A stretch of 64,000 nt of DNA from Marinomonas algarum (GTDB taxonomy: Bacteria; Pseudomonadota; Gammaproteobacteria; Pseudomonadales; Marinomonadaceae): assembly GCF_020532605.1 (NCBI RefSeq), contig NZ_JAJATW010000019.1:1-64000 (forward strand), read 5' to 3'. Below are positions 18,260-26,764 of this stretch, one piece after another (position 1 is the stretch's first letter; the number at the start of each line of letters is the position of its first letter). The notes under the pieces were generated by a model. It did no database searches. It was not told where the DNA came from and was given only the letters and a program-made list of their open reading frames with translations. Made by a program: the position numbers and the translations under genes.

Positions 18260-18907
18260 GGAATGTTAACACGTCTTCTGAAAATGCAACTTGCGCCTAG
18301 AACCCCAAACTATCTACAGAATGTATCTACAGAATGAGTGCATAGTGTAAATGCTGTTCACGTTAGTTGACATAAAGTTACACTAAAATGGTAAAATTGC
18401 GGAATCTTACAGGTTTTTGCTGAAGGGCATTAACCCCCTGCCTTACGGCTGAATTTTTAGAGGTCAAATCTCATATCTTGGGGTTTCTTCTATCGTCAAA
18501 ATTTCTAACATCATAGAAATCCATTTCTAGCGACAACTTATTAACCATGAGTAATACATCAATCACTCACGAAAAACGCGCTCATAAGTCTCGCCTAGAG
18601 TTTTTTGCGTTGTCACAACACTAGCACCTACCTTAAGTTTATTCTCATTTATTAGAACGCTGTTTTAATTGCCTAAATGACGCTATTAGAATTAATTCAA
18701 TTACCCTATTAACTCATTTGAGGAATGATAGTTCGCTACAGATTTCACTGATGTTTATTCAAAAACCCTATTAAAAGCAGAGACATAAAGAAATTTAAAA
18801 AAAATTTTAAATCATTGTTGTCTAATGTTGACGCAACGCTATTTTGTGTATATAAAAACCACAGTGTGAAGGATTTTAAGGAATTAGATTAAAAAAAGGA
18901 AAGAGAG
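18260..18907. other. Regulatory intergenic region upstream of the activator operon
   Basis: About 650 bases without a gene. It holds a direct repeat ATCTACAGAATG (about 18310-18336), an inverted pair AGTGTAA/TTACACT (about 18345-18385), an AT-rich tract, and a strong promoter at its right end (listed separately). It is the likely site of control for the Ner-like/lytic transglycosylase/activator operon. Confidence 0.45.
18828..18856 (+). promoter_or_regulatory. Sigma70 promoter of the Ner-like/activator operon
   Basis: TTGACG (18828-18833) and TATAAA (18851-18856) with 17-base spacing, 52 bases before the first start codon, and AGGAAAGAGAG as ribosome site. This is one of the best promoter matches in the window. 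Confidence 0.7.
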
Positions 18908-19222
18908 ATGGAATGTAACGAAAACAAAAAAAAGGTGGAACTCGTCGAGAAGCTTAGCGACAAGGAAATCAACCGGTGGGTAAAGTATCAGCTCAAAATA
19001 AGAGGCTTAAGCATCGCCAAAATTGCAGATGAGAACTCGGTATCAAGACAGGCTGTTTCAGCGGCCCTTAATAGAGGCTGTGCGAGGTGGGAGTATGTTG
19101 TTGCTGAATATCTCGATATGAAGCCGCATGAAATTTGGCCTGATCGATATGATAATAATAATTATCTTCCTCTTTATCTGACTTCTGATTCCTTGAAATC
19201 AAAGGAGAAAGGCAATGCTTAG
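18908..19222 (+). CDS. Ner/Nlp-family DNA-binding regulator
   Basis: 104 residues. A helix-turn-helix (LSIAKIADENSVSRQAVSAALN, about 34-55) is followed by KPHEIWPDRY, the ending typical of the Ner/Nlp family of phage and plasmid regulators. Ner-like proteins usually repress a neighbouring promoter. In IncA/C plasmids a Ner-like protein takes part in controlling the FlhDC-like activator. Here it is the first gene of the operon that encodes the FlhDC-like fusion, so autorepression of that operon is the natural guess. Overlaps the next gene by 8 bases. Confidence 0.85.
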   Translation: MECNENKKKVELVEKLSDKEINRWVKYQLKIRGLSIAKIADENSVSRQAVSAALNRGCARWEYVVAEYLDMKPHEIWPDRYDNNNYLPLYLTSDSLKSKEKGNA

Positions 19223-19781
19223 TCGCCGTTTCTTTACACTTGCTTGTGTGTTTTCACTGTCTATTTCATCGGCTGCTAATGCAATAGATCTTCGCGGCAC
19301 GGAATTTGAAAAAGCAGGTTACAAATACGACATAGATCCAGTGCTTTTGTATTCAGTCGCCTTAGCCGAATCTGCAAGATCATCTGACGAGTTTGTTGGA
19401 AAAATTGCGCCTTGGCCGTGGACGCTTCGCACTAATACCGCATTTTATGAAAACTCAAAAGAAGACGCTCAAAGAAAACTAATGAGCATTATTAAAAAAA
19501 GAGGGGACAAAACATCTGTTGATGTGGGTTTGATGCAAGTAAATCTGAAGTGGCACTCACACAGAGTCGAAGACGTATCAAGCTTGCTCAACATTGAAAC
19601 AAATCTGGAGGTTGGCGCTCAAATATTAAGTGAAACTATACGTTCGGCACCTGATGATTATGCGCTTGGTGTCGGTCGATATCATCACTGGAAAGATCAA
19701 GAAAGAGCAAGAAAGTACGGTTCTCGTGTCTTGTCAATTTACAGAAAAATAATGGATTTTGAAGAAAGGAATGAAGAATAA
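19215..19781 (+). CDS. Periplasmic lytic transglycosylase (VirB1/SLT type)
   Basis: 188 residues with a signal peptide (about 1-23, ANA|ID). The SLT fold shows the catalytic Glu in SVALAESAR (about residue 52) and the GLMQVN motif (about 104-109). It cuts peptidoglycan to let the secretion channel or pilus through the cell wall. It is encoded between two regulators rather than in the tra operons, so the activator and the transglycosylase would be made together. Confidence 0.9.
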   Translation: MLSRRFFTLACVFSLSISSAANAIDLRGTEFEKAGYKYDIDPVLLYSVALAESARSSDEFVGKIAPWPWTLRTNTAFYENSKEDAQRKLMSIIKKRGDKTSVDVGLMQVNLKWHSHRVEDVSSLLNIETNLEVGAQILSETIRSAPDDYALGVGRYHHWKDQERARKYGSRVLSIYRKIMDFEERNEE

Positions 19782-19783
19782 TT

Positions 19784-21130
19784 ATGAGCACATCATCATT
19801 TGACTGCACATCTAATCTTGATCTTATTAATAATCTCGACCAAAACGCATCAAACATTTCGAATCAGCGGCCAAACCTCGACGTTCTTGATTTTGATTCA
19901 ACATTATGGCGACTGCTTATCTCTGCGTCAAAAAAATCGCCTGATTTCTTGACTGATCAGTTCTCTATTTCTGCCGAAGTCGTTTCTAAGCTCGCTCGCT
20001 CATCTTACAAAATAATAGATTCATTGGCTTCGGGCGTAATCATTTGTTTCAGGTTGAACTCTGATGAAAGTGAAGCTCTTGATTTTCTGAGCAACAACAC
20101 ATCTACCGATCTGTTTTATAGCGAACTGGATCTATCTTCTTTCTCAAATTTTGAGTCGCTCTATTGTTTTGATTCATCATATTGGTTGCTTCTTAAGCGA
20201 ATTGCGCAGAAAGACCACAGAATTGCTTCGACTGTCTTTTCTGTCAGTCTTGAATTAGCACAGGCAGTATCTCAATCTTCAGATAGTATGCTTCGCTATC
20301 TTGCAAAGAATGTAAAGTCGTCATTTGCATTGCGTTTTTCGTCAGATCTTCTTTCTGAAATTATAGACAAGCCAGATGACACGTTGCTACTTCTTAAAAA
20401 GTATCAACAGTGCATTTCTTCGCCTTTTGTTTCCCCTGTCCACTTTAACAAAACTGCGCCAAACAAAACTATTCAAAAAGATGATTCTGATCACGAAGAT
20501 TGTTGTGATCAAAAAGAGTCTTGTTATTTTTCTAGCCGTCTCATTGCACGGCAGCTTGCCCTGATGGGTTACGTGACAAAAATCATCATTCTAGAAACTG
20601 GGCTTAGCGATAAGGCGCTTCGATGCGTATATTCTGAGCTACAAAAGGAAGGCCATGAAATTGGAAAAAACAGAAATTCGCGCAACACGCGAAGCAGTGC
20701 AACGCTTCTTTCTAATCAATCGTCAAAAATACACGCATCGATACTCATGCAGCTATACTACAAAATTGCAGGCGATTCAATTTACAGATCTATTTCAATC
20801 AAAGCGCTTGAAAGAGCGTTCAGAATGTACAAGGCTCTGATTTACGAAATTTCTTCTTCATCTTGCTCTGACCGCTCGATGATACGTTCTTGTTTTACGA
20901 TTGCTGATGCTTGGTGTCTTGCGTTTGAACTTAGAACAGAAAATGCAATGATCAATTTATGCGATAAATGCAATGTTAGTTACTTTACATCAGTTAATCA
21001 AAGCACAATGATTGATTGTCCTTTTTGTCACGAACCTTCAGCGCCAAAGAGTTATCATAAGTGTCTGATAAAGAAGCCTCGCAAAACAGTCTACAAAGGT
21101 CTGATTCAAGGGTCTGATTCAAGGGTCTGA
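19784..21130 (+). CDS. Single-chain FlhD-FlhD-FlhC-like transcription activator
   Basis: 448 residues. Two successive FlhD-like segments (about 36-95, DSTLWRLLISASKKSPDFLT...KLARSSYKIIDSLASGVIICFRL; about 128-205, DSSYWLLLKRIAQKDHRIAS...ALRFSSD) recall the FlhD pattern [20 protein letters not shown]...LVCHFRF. They precede a FlhC-like region (about 250-420) with SSRLIARQLALMGYVTKIII, LSDKALRCVYSEL, HASILMQLYYKIAG, and a Cys4 zinc site CDKC...CPFC (about 393-415). FlhC relatives on mobile elements (SetCD of SXT, AcaCD of IncA/C) are master activators of conjugation made as separate D and C subunits. Here D, D and C are one chain, matching the 2:1 ratio of FlhD4C2. Probably activates the tra operons. 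Confidence 0.8.
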   Translation: MSTSSFDCTSNLDLINNLDQNASNISNQRPNLDVLDFDSTLWRLLISASKKSPDFLTDQFSISAEVVSKLARSSYKIIDSLASGVIICFRLNSDESEALDFLSNNTSTDLFYSELDLSSFSNFESLYCFDSSYWLLLKRIAQKDHRIASTVFSVSLELAQAVSQSSDSMLRYLAKNVKSSFALRFSSDLLSEIIDKPDDTLLLLKKYQQCISSPFVSPVHFNKTAPNKTIQKDDSDHEDCCDQKESCYFSSRLIARQLALMGYVTKIIILETGLSDKALRCVYSELQKEGHEIGKNRNSRNTRSSATLLSNQSSKIHASILMQLYYKIAGDSIYRSISIKALERAFRMYKALIYEISSSSCSDRSMIRSCFTIADAWCLAFELRTENAMINLCDKCNVSYFTSVNQSTMIDCPFCHEPSAPKSYHKCLIKKPRKTVYKGLIQGSDSRV

Positions 21131-21146
21131 TAATGTTGAGATACTG

Positions 21147-21195
21147 AACTCGCTCACGGATTCAGCGGTTTTAAAACTCAAATCGTGAGCGAGTT
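21147..21195. terminator. Strong hairpin between convergent genes
   Basis: Perfect 12-bp stem AACTCGCTCACG / CGTGAGCGAGTT around a 25-base loop, directly between the activator gene and the convergent H-NS-like gene. No clear T-run follows, so the mode of termination is uncertain. Confidence 0.55.
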
Positions 21196-21196
21196 A

Positions 21197-21619
21197 TCAG
21201 GATCGGTGTTTTTCAAGCTCGTAGTCTGACAGCCCCCGAAACTCGGCTGGCCGTCTTCCTCTTCCGCCCCAACGCTTGCCGTCCTTGACGTATTTTGCCG
21301 TTTCTTCGCTCACTTGATTGTCTGTTTTTCTTTTAATTGCTTGCTCAATATCTCGAATATCGATGCCTTTTTTCTCCATTTCCCTTATTATTGCCTCTGC
21401 TTCTTTAATAGCCTCAGCCTTCTTTATTAAAAGCATTTCTTCTTCTTTTATTTTTTCTTCTAACACGGCCTCTAATCTGTCTATCATCTCTCGCATCTCT
21501 TCGATCGGATAGTCTTTAAAAAGCGTTCTTATTCTACTTCTTCTTTTTAGCTCCGAAAAACAAATTTCCCTTCTCTGCGTCACCGTCAAGTTTGATGCAA
21601 AATTTTCTAGGTCTACCAT
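21197..21619 (-). CDS. H-NS-like nucleoid protein
   Basis: 140 residues. A charged coiled-coil oligomerisation region (about 40-85, rich in Glu/Lys/Ala) is followed by KYVKDGKRWGGRGRRPAEF (about 109-127), which matches the H-NS DNA-binding core (K-Y-x-D-G-x-x-W-x-G-x-G-R-x-P). Plasmid H-NS homologues silence AT-rich transferred genes and can keep transfer genes quiet. It is convergent with the activator gene and precedes nothing else in its orientation, so it may form the 3' end of the parM operon. Confidence 0.85.
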   Translation of the reverse strand: MVDLENFASNLTVTQRREICFSELKRRSRIRTLFKDYPIEEMREMIDRLEAVLEEKIKEEEMLLIKKAEAIKEAEAIIREMEKKGIDIRDIEQAIKRKTDNQVSEETAKYVKDGKRWGGRGRRPAEFRGLSDYELEKHRS

Positions 21620-21649
21620 GTCAACTCACTGATCTCATGTTTATACTTC

Positions 21650-21964
21650 TTACATCGAGCCAAGAAGCTTACTTTTTAGCGATTTTTGGGCCTCGATTAC
21701 ATTTTCATTATCTGTCTTCGGTTTTTCTTTTAGATTACCGTTTAACTCTACGTCCTCATTGCTTCCTTTTTTGTTTTCATTATTCTGGCCTAAAAAATTT
21801 AAAGAATAAAGTCCAAGTGTAGCGAGCGTTCTCAATCTTTCGCACCTTTCTCTCGCGTTCAGACTTTCCAGTTCATTGAATAACTCTTTTGAGCTTTCAT
21901 TAGATATTTTTAAATTCGATATTTTCCCGTCCCACGAAGTTTTCATAATCTTTTTGGCAAGCAT
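21650..21964 (-). CDS. ParR-like partition adaptor (positional call)
   Basis: 104 residues, no recognised family. Residues 1-60 contain a possible ribbon-helix-helix-like segment (WDGKISNLKISNESSKELFNELESL), and the C-terminal half is charged and disordered-looking, as in ParR/StbB proteins whose tail contacts ParM. It lies 91 bases downstream of parM in the same orientation, exactly where the adaptor gene belongs. The start may be 21964 or the in-frame ATG at 21946. Confidence 0.5.
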   Translation of the reverse strand: MLAKKIMKTSWDGKISNLKISNESSKELFNELESLNARERCERLRTLATLGLYSLNFLGQNNENKKGSNEDVELNGNLKEKPKTDNENVIEAQKSLKSKLLGSM

Positions 21965-22055
21965 ACCCCTGAGACTTTTAGTGAGGGCAGAGGCAGCTTA
22001 CACACTCCCTTTTTTTAGTTTGTATTGTTGTTTGAGCTAAAAACGGTTTAACGGC

Positions 22056-23036
22056 CTATGCGCAATACCAAAAACCTTTTGCATTTGATAAAACCGGCAC
22101 CTCGGTTTCAATGATAATGCTGCTTGGGAAAACACTCTTTGCAGCCTGAACATATTCCGAAGACCCACCACCGGCCAATAGAACCACGTCAGCATCCATA
22201 CCATCGCTTCTCATCGTTTTTCTCATAGATGTTAACGCTTCCTTCGAAACTATGTCTGACGCTTTTGTGATGTATTCTCTCAGTTCTACTTTTTTTCCAA
22301 ACAAATAAATTGAGTTTTTTTGTTCTCTTATTGCCTTTTCTATTTTCTCTACACCGGGTGCGCCACCAAAATCATCAAGAATTAATTCGCTGGAAGTTTG
22401 AATAAGCCTAGACATTGCTTTAAGGCTTGTTCCAGAAGATCGGTAGTGTATTTCTCCCTCCACGAGTGCAACCCAATCGACGCTATAAAATCCCGGATCA
22501 ATAACTACCGTCTTGCCTTCTTTGATTACGTCCAGCATGTCTTCTTCTATTGAGCTATGAACTGCATCCATATATGCCCCAGCTGGTTGAGGGACAACAA
22601 TTACATCCTTAACCAACACCGTTCGTTTGGGTGTTATTTGATGCTCGCCTATGAGATTATTTTTCAACTCTGTACGTTCCTTCTCATTCATCGCTTGATC
22701 AACTGGCAATCCAGTGACTACCACATCAATGACATCTCGCTCTGAGGTGAGAAGGGCTGCATAAAATAGCGCTTTATAAACGTCGGTGTTTTTGTAGTCT
22801 CTATGTAATTCTCTCTCCCAACCTTGTAGCTTGTCTGGCTCAACTCCTGCCGCCCACTTTTCCCCGTTGATGTAAACTTGAATGAAGTCAGAGCTTAAAT
22901 TGGCTCCCACTTGCCTCGGCATTAGATCGACGCTTCCCGCACCCGCAGGCATGATTTTTGTTGTCATTTCTCCGCCACGATCACCCATGGCGATTTTCAA
23001 ATTTGAGTAACCAATATCAAGACCTAAAACAAACAT
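22056..23036 (-). CDS. parM: ParM/StbA actin-like partition ATPase
   Basis: 326 residues, the family length. The actin-fold phosphate motifs are visible: LGLDIGYSNLKIA (about 4-16), VVIDPGFYSVDWVAL (phosphate 2, about 176-190) and VVLLAGGGSSEYV (adenosine, about 286-298). ParM polymerises with ATP and pushes sister plasmids apart via an adaptor bound to a repeat-rich centromere. The ATG has GGAG upstream. Repeats upstream of the gene (23170-23430) are the candidate centromere. A separate ParA/ParB system is also present at 34.1 kb. Confidence 0.9.
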   Translation of the reverse strand: MFVLGLDIGYSNLKIAMGDRGGEMTTKIMPAGAGSVDLMPRQVGANLSSDFIQVYINGEKWAAGVEPDKLQGWERELHRDYKNTDVYKALFYAALLTSERDVIDVVVTGLPVDQAMNEKERTELKNNLIGEHQITPKRTVLVKDVIVVPQPAGAYMDAVHSSIEEDMLDVIKEGKTVVIDPGFYSVDWVALVEGEIHYRSSGTSLKAMSRLIQTSSELILDDFGGAPGVEKIEKAIREQKNSIYLFGKKVELREYITKASDIVSKEALTSMRKTMRSDGMDADVVLLAGGGSSEYVQAAKSVFPSSIIIETEVPVLSNAKGFWYCA

Positions 23037-23130
23037 GTTGCGCTCCGTTTTTTTAAAAAAATCAGGGGTAAATCCCTAGCTACAACGTCATTTTATGTGT
23101 TTTCCTCTTGGTTCCTTCTCTCTATAAATT

Positions 23131-23146
23131 CCCGTTTGGGGTAAAT
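23131..23146 (-). promoter_or_regulatory. Candidate activator box upstream of parM
   Basis: Reading on the minus strand, TTTACCCCAAACGGGAATTT resembles sites before traL, traI, dsbC and the 28.6-kb operon (pattern CCCAAAnnGG). Possibly bound by the FlhDC-like activator. Inference from similarity only. Confidence 0.35.
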
Positions 23147-23169
23147 TCACGCTTTTGCGCACGAAAGAG

Positions 23170-23430
23170 GCTTTTAAGAGGCTGTTAGAGTGTGTTTTTG
23201 GCCGTCTTGGAATGTATTTTAGCTAAAACCCTGCCTAATTGAATAGTAAAAGGCTGTTAAGAGGCTCTTACGATTTTTTTTTACGCCGTAACTACGGTAA
23301 GGGGCGACACTTAGAATCTGAAAAGGCTGTTAAGAGGCTGTTGCGATTTTTTAATTTATAGCTACAGCAAAGTAGCGACACCTAGAGCCTTGAGGGTCTT
23401 TTAAAAAGCTGTTAAGAGGCTGTTACAACT
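23170..23430. repeat. Direct repeats upstream of parM, candidate centromere
   Basis: Repeated units AAGGCTGTTAAGAGGCTGTT occur at about 23249, 23321 and 23406 (with one- or two-base changes), with a related unit at about 23173. Each holds two GGCTGTTA-type half units. ParR-type adaptors bind short direct repeats upstream of parM. Similar single units appear at about 23810, 23885, 27362 and 27412. Confidence 0.6.
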
Positions 23431-23489
23431 TTTACTCATTGTTGGCCTGTGGTTCCAGCAAGGCAGCATTACTGGTAGTCGCAATGGAA

Positions 23490-23730
23490 CGATAAAAGAC
23501 CGTTACTGCGCTTTGCTCGACCTCACATCACATCACATCACAACTCAATAAAATCATGGAAATTACTATAAACCTCCCAAAATATATTGGGAGTAAAAGT
23601 AAAACTTCCACATCAAAAATGGAAAATGGTCTACTGCTGCGCTTTACTCGACCTCACATCACGCACCAATAGAATTGTGGAATTTGATAGGAACCTCCCA
23701 AAATATATAGGGAACAAAGGGTAAGTTTCC
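23490..23730. repeat. Imperfect tandem duplication of about 120 bp
   Basis: The blocks from 23500 and from 23627 share CTGCGCTTT(G/A)CTCGACCTCACATCAC, AATAAAAT/AATAGAAT, and AACCTCCCAAAATATAT(T/A)GGGA. The last part of the first copy is a near-palindrome, CTCCCAAAATATATTGGGAG (23576-23595). No gene is present. Could belong to the oriT or centromere region. Confidence 0.55.
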
Positions 23731-24170
23731 ACAACAGATCTAGGAACAGAAGTCATTGTTGTAATTACTATCAGAGAATCGAGCAGTTTCTCCAAGCCTC
23801 TAAAAAGCCCTGTAAGGCTCTGTATGGTGTTTTTTTCAATACCCTTACATCGCAAGGTAAACTGATAAAAACGCTCTCAAATCGGCTCTGTGAGGGTCTG
23901 ATCGTCAAATACCGGCTAATTTAGGAAGGGAATTGATTTATTTAACGCTGTAACGATTCTTTCCTTGTTAAACCGCAGACCGCCTCTGCCTCACCATCTC
24001 TCCCCCTTTTGGGAGGAAGGAGGAGAAAAACGACTAAAAAAATCAAAATTCGTGATCGATTTTCTCTTTTTGGGAGGTTGACGACAATTCCCAAAAGAAT
24101 AGTATAGTGGAAATAGGGGGGTAGCTTTCCCTTTGGCAATTTTTTTTAATTTTATATATGGAGCTTCGTT
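23731..24170. other. Candidate oriT region upstream of mobI
   Basis: No gene. Contains GGCTCTGT repeats, the inverted pair CTCCC...GGGAG (about 24000-24016), a polypurine run, and the mobI promoter. In SXT/R391 and IncA/C elements oriT lies directly upstream of mobI, so oriT is most likely here. I cannot locate the nick. Confidence 0.4.
24078..24105 (+). promoter_or_regulatory. Promoter of mobI
   Basis: TTGACG (24078-24083) and TAGTAT (24100-24105) with a 16-base spacer. The spacer contains CCCAAAAG, similar to the candidate activator boxes. The start codon is 65 bases downstream with TGGAGC as ribosome site. Confidence 0.5.
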
Positions 24171-24734
24171 ATGAACAGAGATTCAGAGTTCTACAAGGGG
24201 CTGATTGGTTTGGCCGGTAAGGATCGCCGTATGCAATTGAGCTTAGATGAGGCGATTGAGGATCACGACAATTTTATTTCTTCAACAATGTCTGAGATTG
24301 ATCGTCAAATTTTTTTGTTAGGGGCTTTGGCTTCCAAGCATTCAGATTGTTTCTGGGCTGCGTGTGATTCAGTCAAAGAAGATAAAGATAAAGAAAACTA
24401 CACGTACATCGGAACGCGGGTTCGTCACCACAACGGATCGCTTCAAATGGAATGGTTTAAGAACAATATAGTTTTAGTGAAGAAGACAGGTAAAAAACAA
24501 ACCTTCTCTGGTCATTTGGCTAAGGGGAAAGGTTTTAGGTATCCGAGTGATTTGTTTAAAAAGGAGCCTAAGTGGGCGCGTGAAACGATCAGACAAGTTG
24601 AGGATGGTTACGAAAATATTCGCAAAAGAGTGGCTCTGCTATCCAACATCAAGCGCGACCTAAAAACGTATAACTCTCTTGCAAAAAAAGACTTTGCACT
24701 CAGTGCTGGGGTTTCTCAGGACGATGAGACTTAA
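24171..24734 (+). CDS. mobI: MobI-like conjugation accessory protein
   Basis: 187 residues, soluble. The central VRHHNGSLQMEWFKNN...SGHLAKGKGFRYPSDLF and the following helix WARETIRQVEDGYENIRKRVALLSNIKRDLKTY match my memory of the MobI(SXT/IncA/C) pattern. MobI is essential for transfer initiation at oriT together with the MOBH relaxase TraI. The presence of a MOBH relaxase and an SXT-like tra order supports the call, which is by pattern recall, not alignment. It is followed by a 103-residue gene and the replication initiator. Confidence 0.6.
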   Translation: MNRDSEFYKGLIGLAGKDRRMQLSLDEAIEDHDNFISSTMSEIDRQIFLLGALASKHSDCFWAACDSVKEDKDKENYTYIGTRVRHHNGSLQMEWFKNNIVLVKKTGKKQTFSGHLAKGKGFRYPSDLFKKEPKWARETIRQVEDGYENIRKRVALLSNIKRDLKTYNSLAKKDFALSAGVSQDDET

Positions 24735-24757
24735 GTGTAAATTAAGGAGAATAAACG

Positions 24758-25069
24758 ATGAGTGTATCCGCGACAGAATTGGCAAAACTTGGTAAATGTG
24801 AGCTTTTAATAAACGAACAGCAGAAGAGTGGTTTCCGTCGATCACGTCGAAAATTAAAACAAAAGCACAAACCTCATCCAGATGACGTTGTTAGTATCAA
24901 GAGGGGGAACGCTGCTCACGATAAGTTTGAAAAAGACTTTATTCAGTATATGCCAAGAAAAAAGGGAAGATCGAAAGGTCAGCTGAAAGAACAGGAAGAT
25001 CGGTCTTTGACCGTTATATTGGTTCTTGTTGCAATCGCGTCATGCGCTTTATTGTTTTTTTTCTTTTAA
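24758..25069 (+). CDS. Small protein resembling the N-terminal part of a Cas4-like nuclease, with membrane tail
   Basis: 103 residues. SATELAKLGKCELLI (about 4-18, with Cys14) followed by VSIKRGNAAHDKFEKD (about 45-60, with His54) resembles the start of Cas4/RecB-type PD-(D/E)XK nucleases (an iron-sulphur cysteine and the RG--H--FE motif). The chain then ends in a hydrophobic segment (about 84-103). No catalytic D/E-x-K is present. The complementary catalytic half occurs in the gene at 27978. Lies between mobI and rep with tight spacing and a good AAGGAG. Confidence 0.5.
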   Translation: MSVSATELAKLGKCELLINEQQKSGFRRSRRKLKQKHKPHPDDVVSIKRGNAAHDKFEKDFIQYMPRKKGRSKGQLKEQEDRSLTVILVLVAIASCALLFFFF

Positions 25070-25086
25070 TGTCAGGGGGGTAAGTA

Positions 25087-26109
25087 ATGGACGACTTGAG
25101 TGCTGACAATAGACGTGAAGTTAAAACAGCTGAGAGCGTAGATGTTCAAGCAAGTGATCAGATGGATCTTTTCTCTGATCTTCTTTTGCCTAAGAATAAA
25201 AAGTCAGAGTACTCGAACACTATAGACATCTATGACGCTATTCCGAAATATGTTTGGTCTAAGACAAGAGAACATGAAGATTTAAAGAGCGCTACAATCA
25301 CTCGGACTTGTACTATTCGAGGGCGAAAACTAACCGTCAAATTAAAGCCTGCCATTATCGATAAAGGTGAAAGTGTAGTCCTTATTTATCCGGGCCAAAG
25401 GGAAGAAATAGTAGAGGACGCTTTACGGAAGATAGCTGTTAATGGGCAAGGTCGATATGTAAATGGTAAAGCTGGAGTTGAGTTTTCTATTTACTCACTA
25501 TTGAAAGAACTTGAAAGAATGGGGCATTCATACAGCTTTGAGGAAGTTAGGGAGTCTTTGTTTGTTTGTCGTGGCTCAGTTCTTGAATGCTACTCAGAGG
25601 ATGGTGAGTCGGTAATAAATTCAAATTTATTTGGGCTGCTTGCCTTAGCTTCAAAGAAAGATGTACAGAACAAGCAAAGCTCTAAGTGTTACGTTCAGTT
25701 TAACCATCTTGTTAATGAGTCAATAATGGGGCTCACATTTCGTCAGTACAATTATCAGGTGGGCATGAGAATAAGATCTCCATTGGCAAGATTTGTTTAT
25801 AAAAGAATGGCTCAGTACTGGATACAAGCAAGCGAAGCAAATCCTTATGAGCCGAGTTTGATTAGTATGTTAGAGCAAACTCCACGAGGTGCATCAGATA
25901 ACATCAGGGCGAATCTAAGAGCGATGCGAAATGCCTTGAAGGTGTTGGAAGAGCATGAGGTTATTTCTCGTTACGTTGAAGAGAAAGTTCTTCAGGGGAA
26001 GCAAAAAATTATAGATGTCAGATTTAAGATTTATCCGCACAAAAAATTTGTTGAAGAAACCATTGATGCGAATCAAAGCAAAAAATCACTTTTGAAGAAA
26101 ACTTCATAG
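25087..26109 (+). CDS. Plasmid replication initiator (RepA-type, with adjacent iterons)
   Basis: 340 residues, soluble and basic. NTIDIYDAIPKYVWSKTRE (about 44-62) and the C-terminal winged-helix-like segment (RSPLARFVYKRMAQYWI, NLRAMRNALKVLEEHEVISRY) look like initiators of the large-plasmid RepA/TrfA-like group, possibly IncA/C-type. The call is strengthened by 12 iterons and DnaA-like boxes immediately downstream. A ribosome site AGGGGGG precedes the ATG. A second, unrelated Rep gene is at 51.1 kb. Confidence 0.7.
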   Translation: MDDLSADNRREVKTAESVDVQASDQMDLFSDLLLPKNKKSEYSNTIDIYDAIPKYVWSKTREHEDLKSATITRTCTIRGRKLTVKLKPAIIDKGESVVLIYPGQREEIVEDALRKIAVNGQGRYVNGKAGVEFSIYSLLKELERMGHSYSFEEVRESLFVCRGSVLECYSEDGESVINSNLFGLLALASKKDVQNKQSSKCYVQFNHLVNESIMGLTFRQYNYQVGMRIRSPLARFVYKRMAQYWIQASEANPYEPSLISMLEQTPRGASDNIRANLRAMRNALKVLEEHEVISRYVEEKVLQGKQKIIDVRFKIYPHKKFVEETIDANQSKKSLLKKTS

Positions 26110-26149
26110 AAATTTTGTCTGTCTGCCTGAATGGAGCCAAAAGCAGAGC

Positions 26150-26764
26150 TATAGAGGTTTGTTGTGCTCGGTTTGGTGAGGTTTTTTTTGCTATAGAGGT
26201 TTGTTGTGCTCGGTTTGGTGAGGTTTTTTTTGCTATAGAGGTTTGTTGTACTCGGTTTGGCGGGGTGTTTTTTTACTATAGAGGTTTGTTGTACTCGGTT
26301 TTAATGTTTTTTGTAGTGTTGACACATGTTTTCATTTGTTGACACATGTTTCCGTCGAGTAATTTGTTTAACTTTTATTCTTTCCTGTTTTTTTGTTAAC
26401 AAAAGATGTTGATAAACTCTGTAAAAGCACCTCGTTGTATAGAGGTTCATTGTGCTCGGTTTATAGAGGTTTGTTGTAACAGGTTAAAAAATGATCAAAT
26501 ATATATAGAGGTTTGTTGTTCTGGGTTGTTGATAACTTGTCATGACTATAGAGGTTTGTTGTAACAGGTTAAAAAATGATCAAATATATAAAGAGGTTTG
26601 TTGTTCCACTACAGTTCTAATTGAAAAAAATGCCAATAATCTGTGAACAAAAAACACTTTTCTGTTTATAAAAAAAGGATAACTTATACGCATATAGAGG
26701 TTCGTTGTACTCGGTTTATAGAGGTTCATTGTACTCGGTTTATAGAGGTTTGTTGTACCCGGTT
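26150..26764 (+). repeat. Origin of replication with 12 iterons
   Basis: The unit TATAGAGGTTTGTTGTACTC and close variants begin at 26150, 26192, 26234, 26277, 26438, 26462, 26504, 26547, 26587, 26693, 26717 and 26741, all in one orientation. Spacing is 42-43 bases in the first group and 24 bases in the last. Two DnaA-like boxes TGTTGATAA lie at 26407-26415 and 26527-26535, within AT-rich DNA. The arrangement is that of an iteron-controlled origin next to its initiator gene. Confidence 0.85.

Noticed and set aside
26115..26342. 75-residue reading frame with repeated EVCCARFGEVFFAI
   Set aside because: It is a translation of the iterons; the periodicity is that of the origin repeats, not of a protein.
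26150..26764. Repeat array considered as CRISPR
   Set aside because: Repeat starts are unevenly spaced (24 to about 160 bases), no cas genes are near, and the array follows a replication initiator with DnaA-like boxes.
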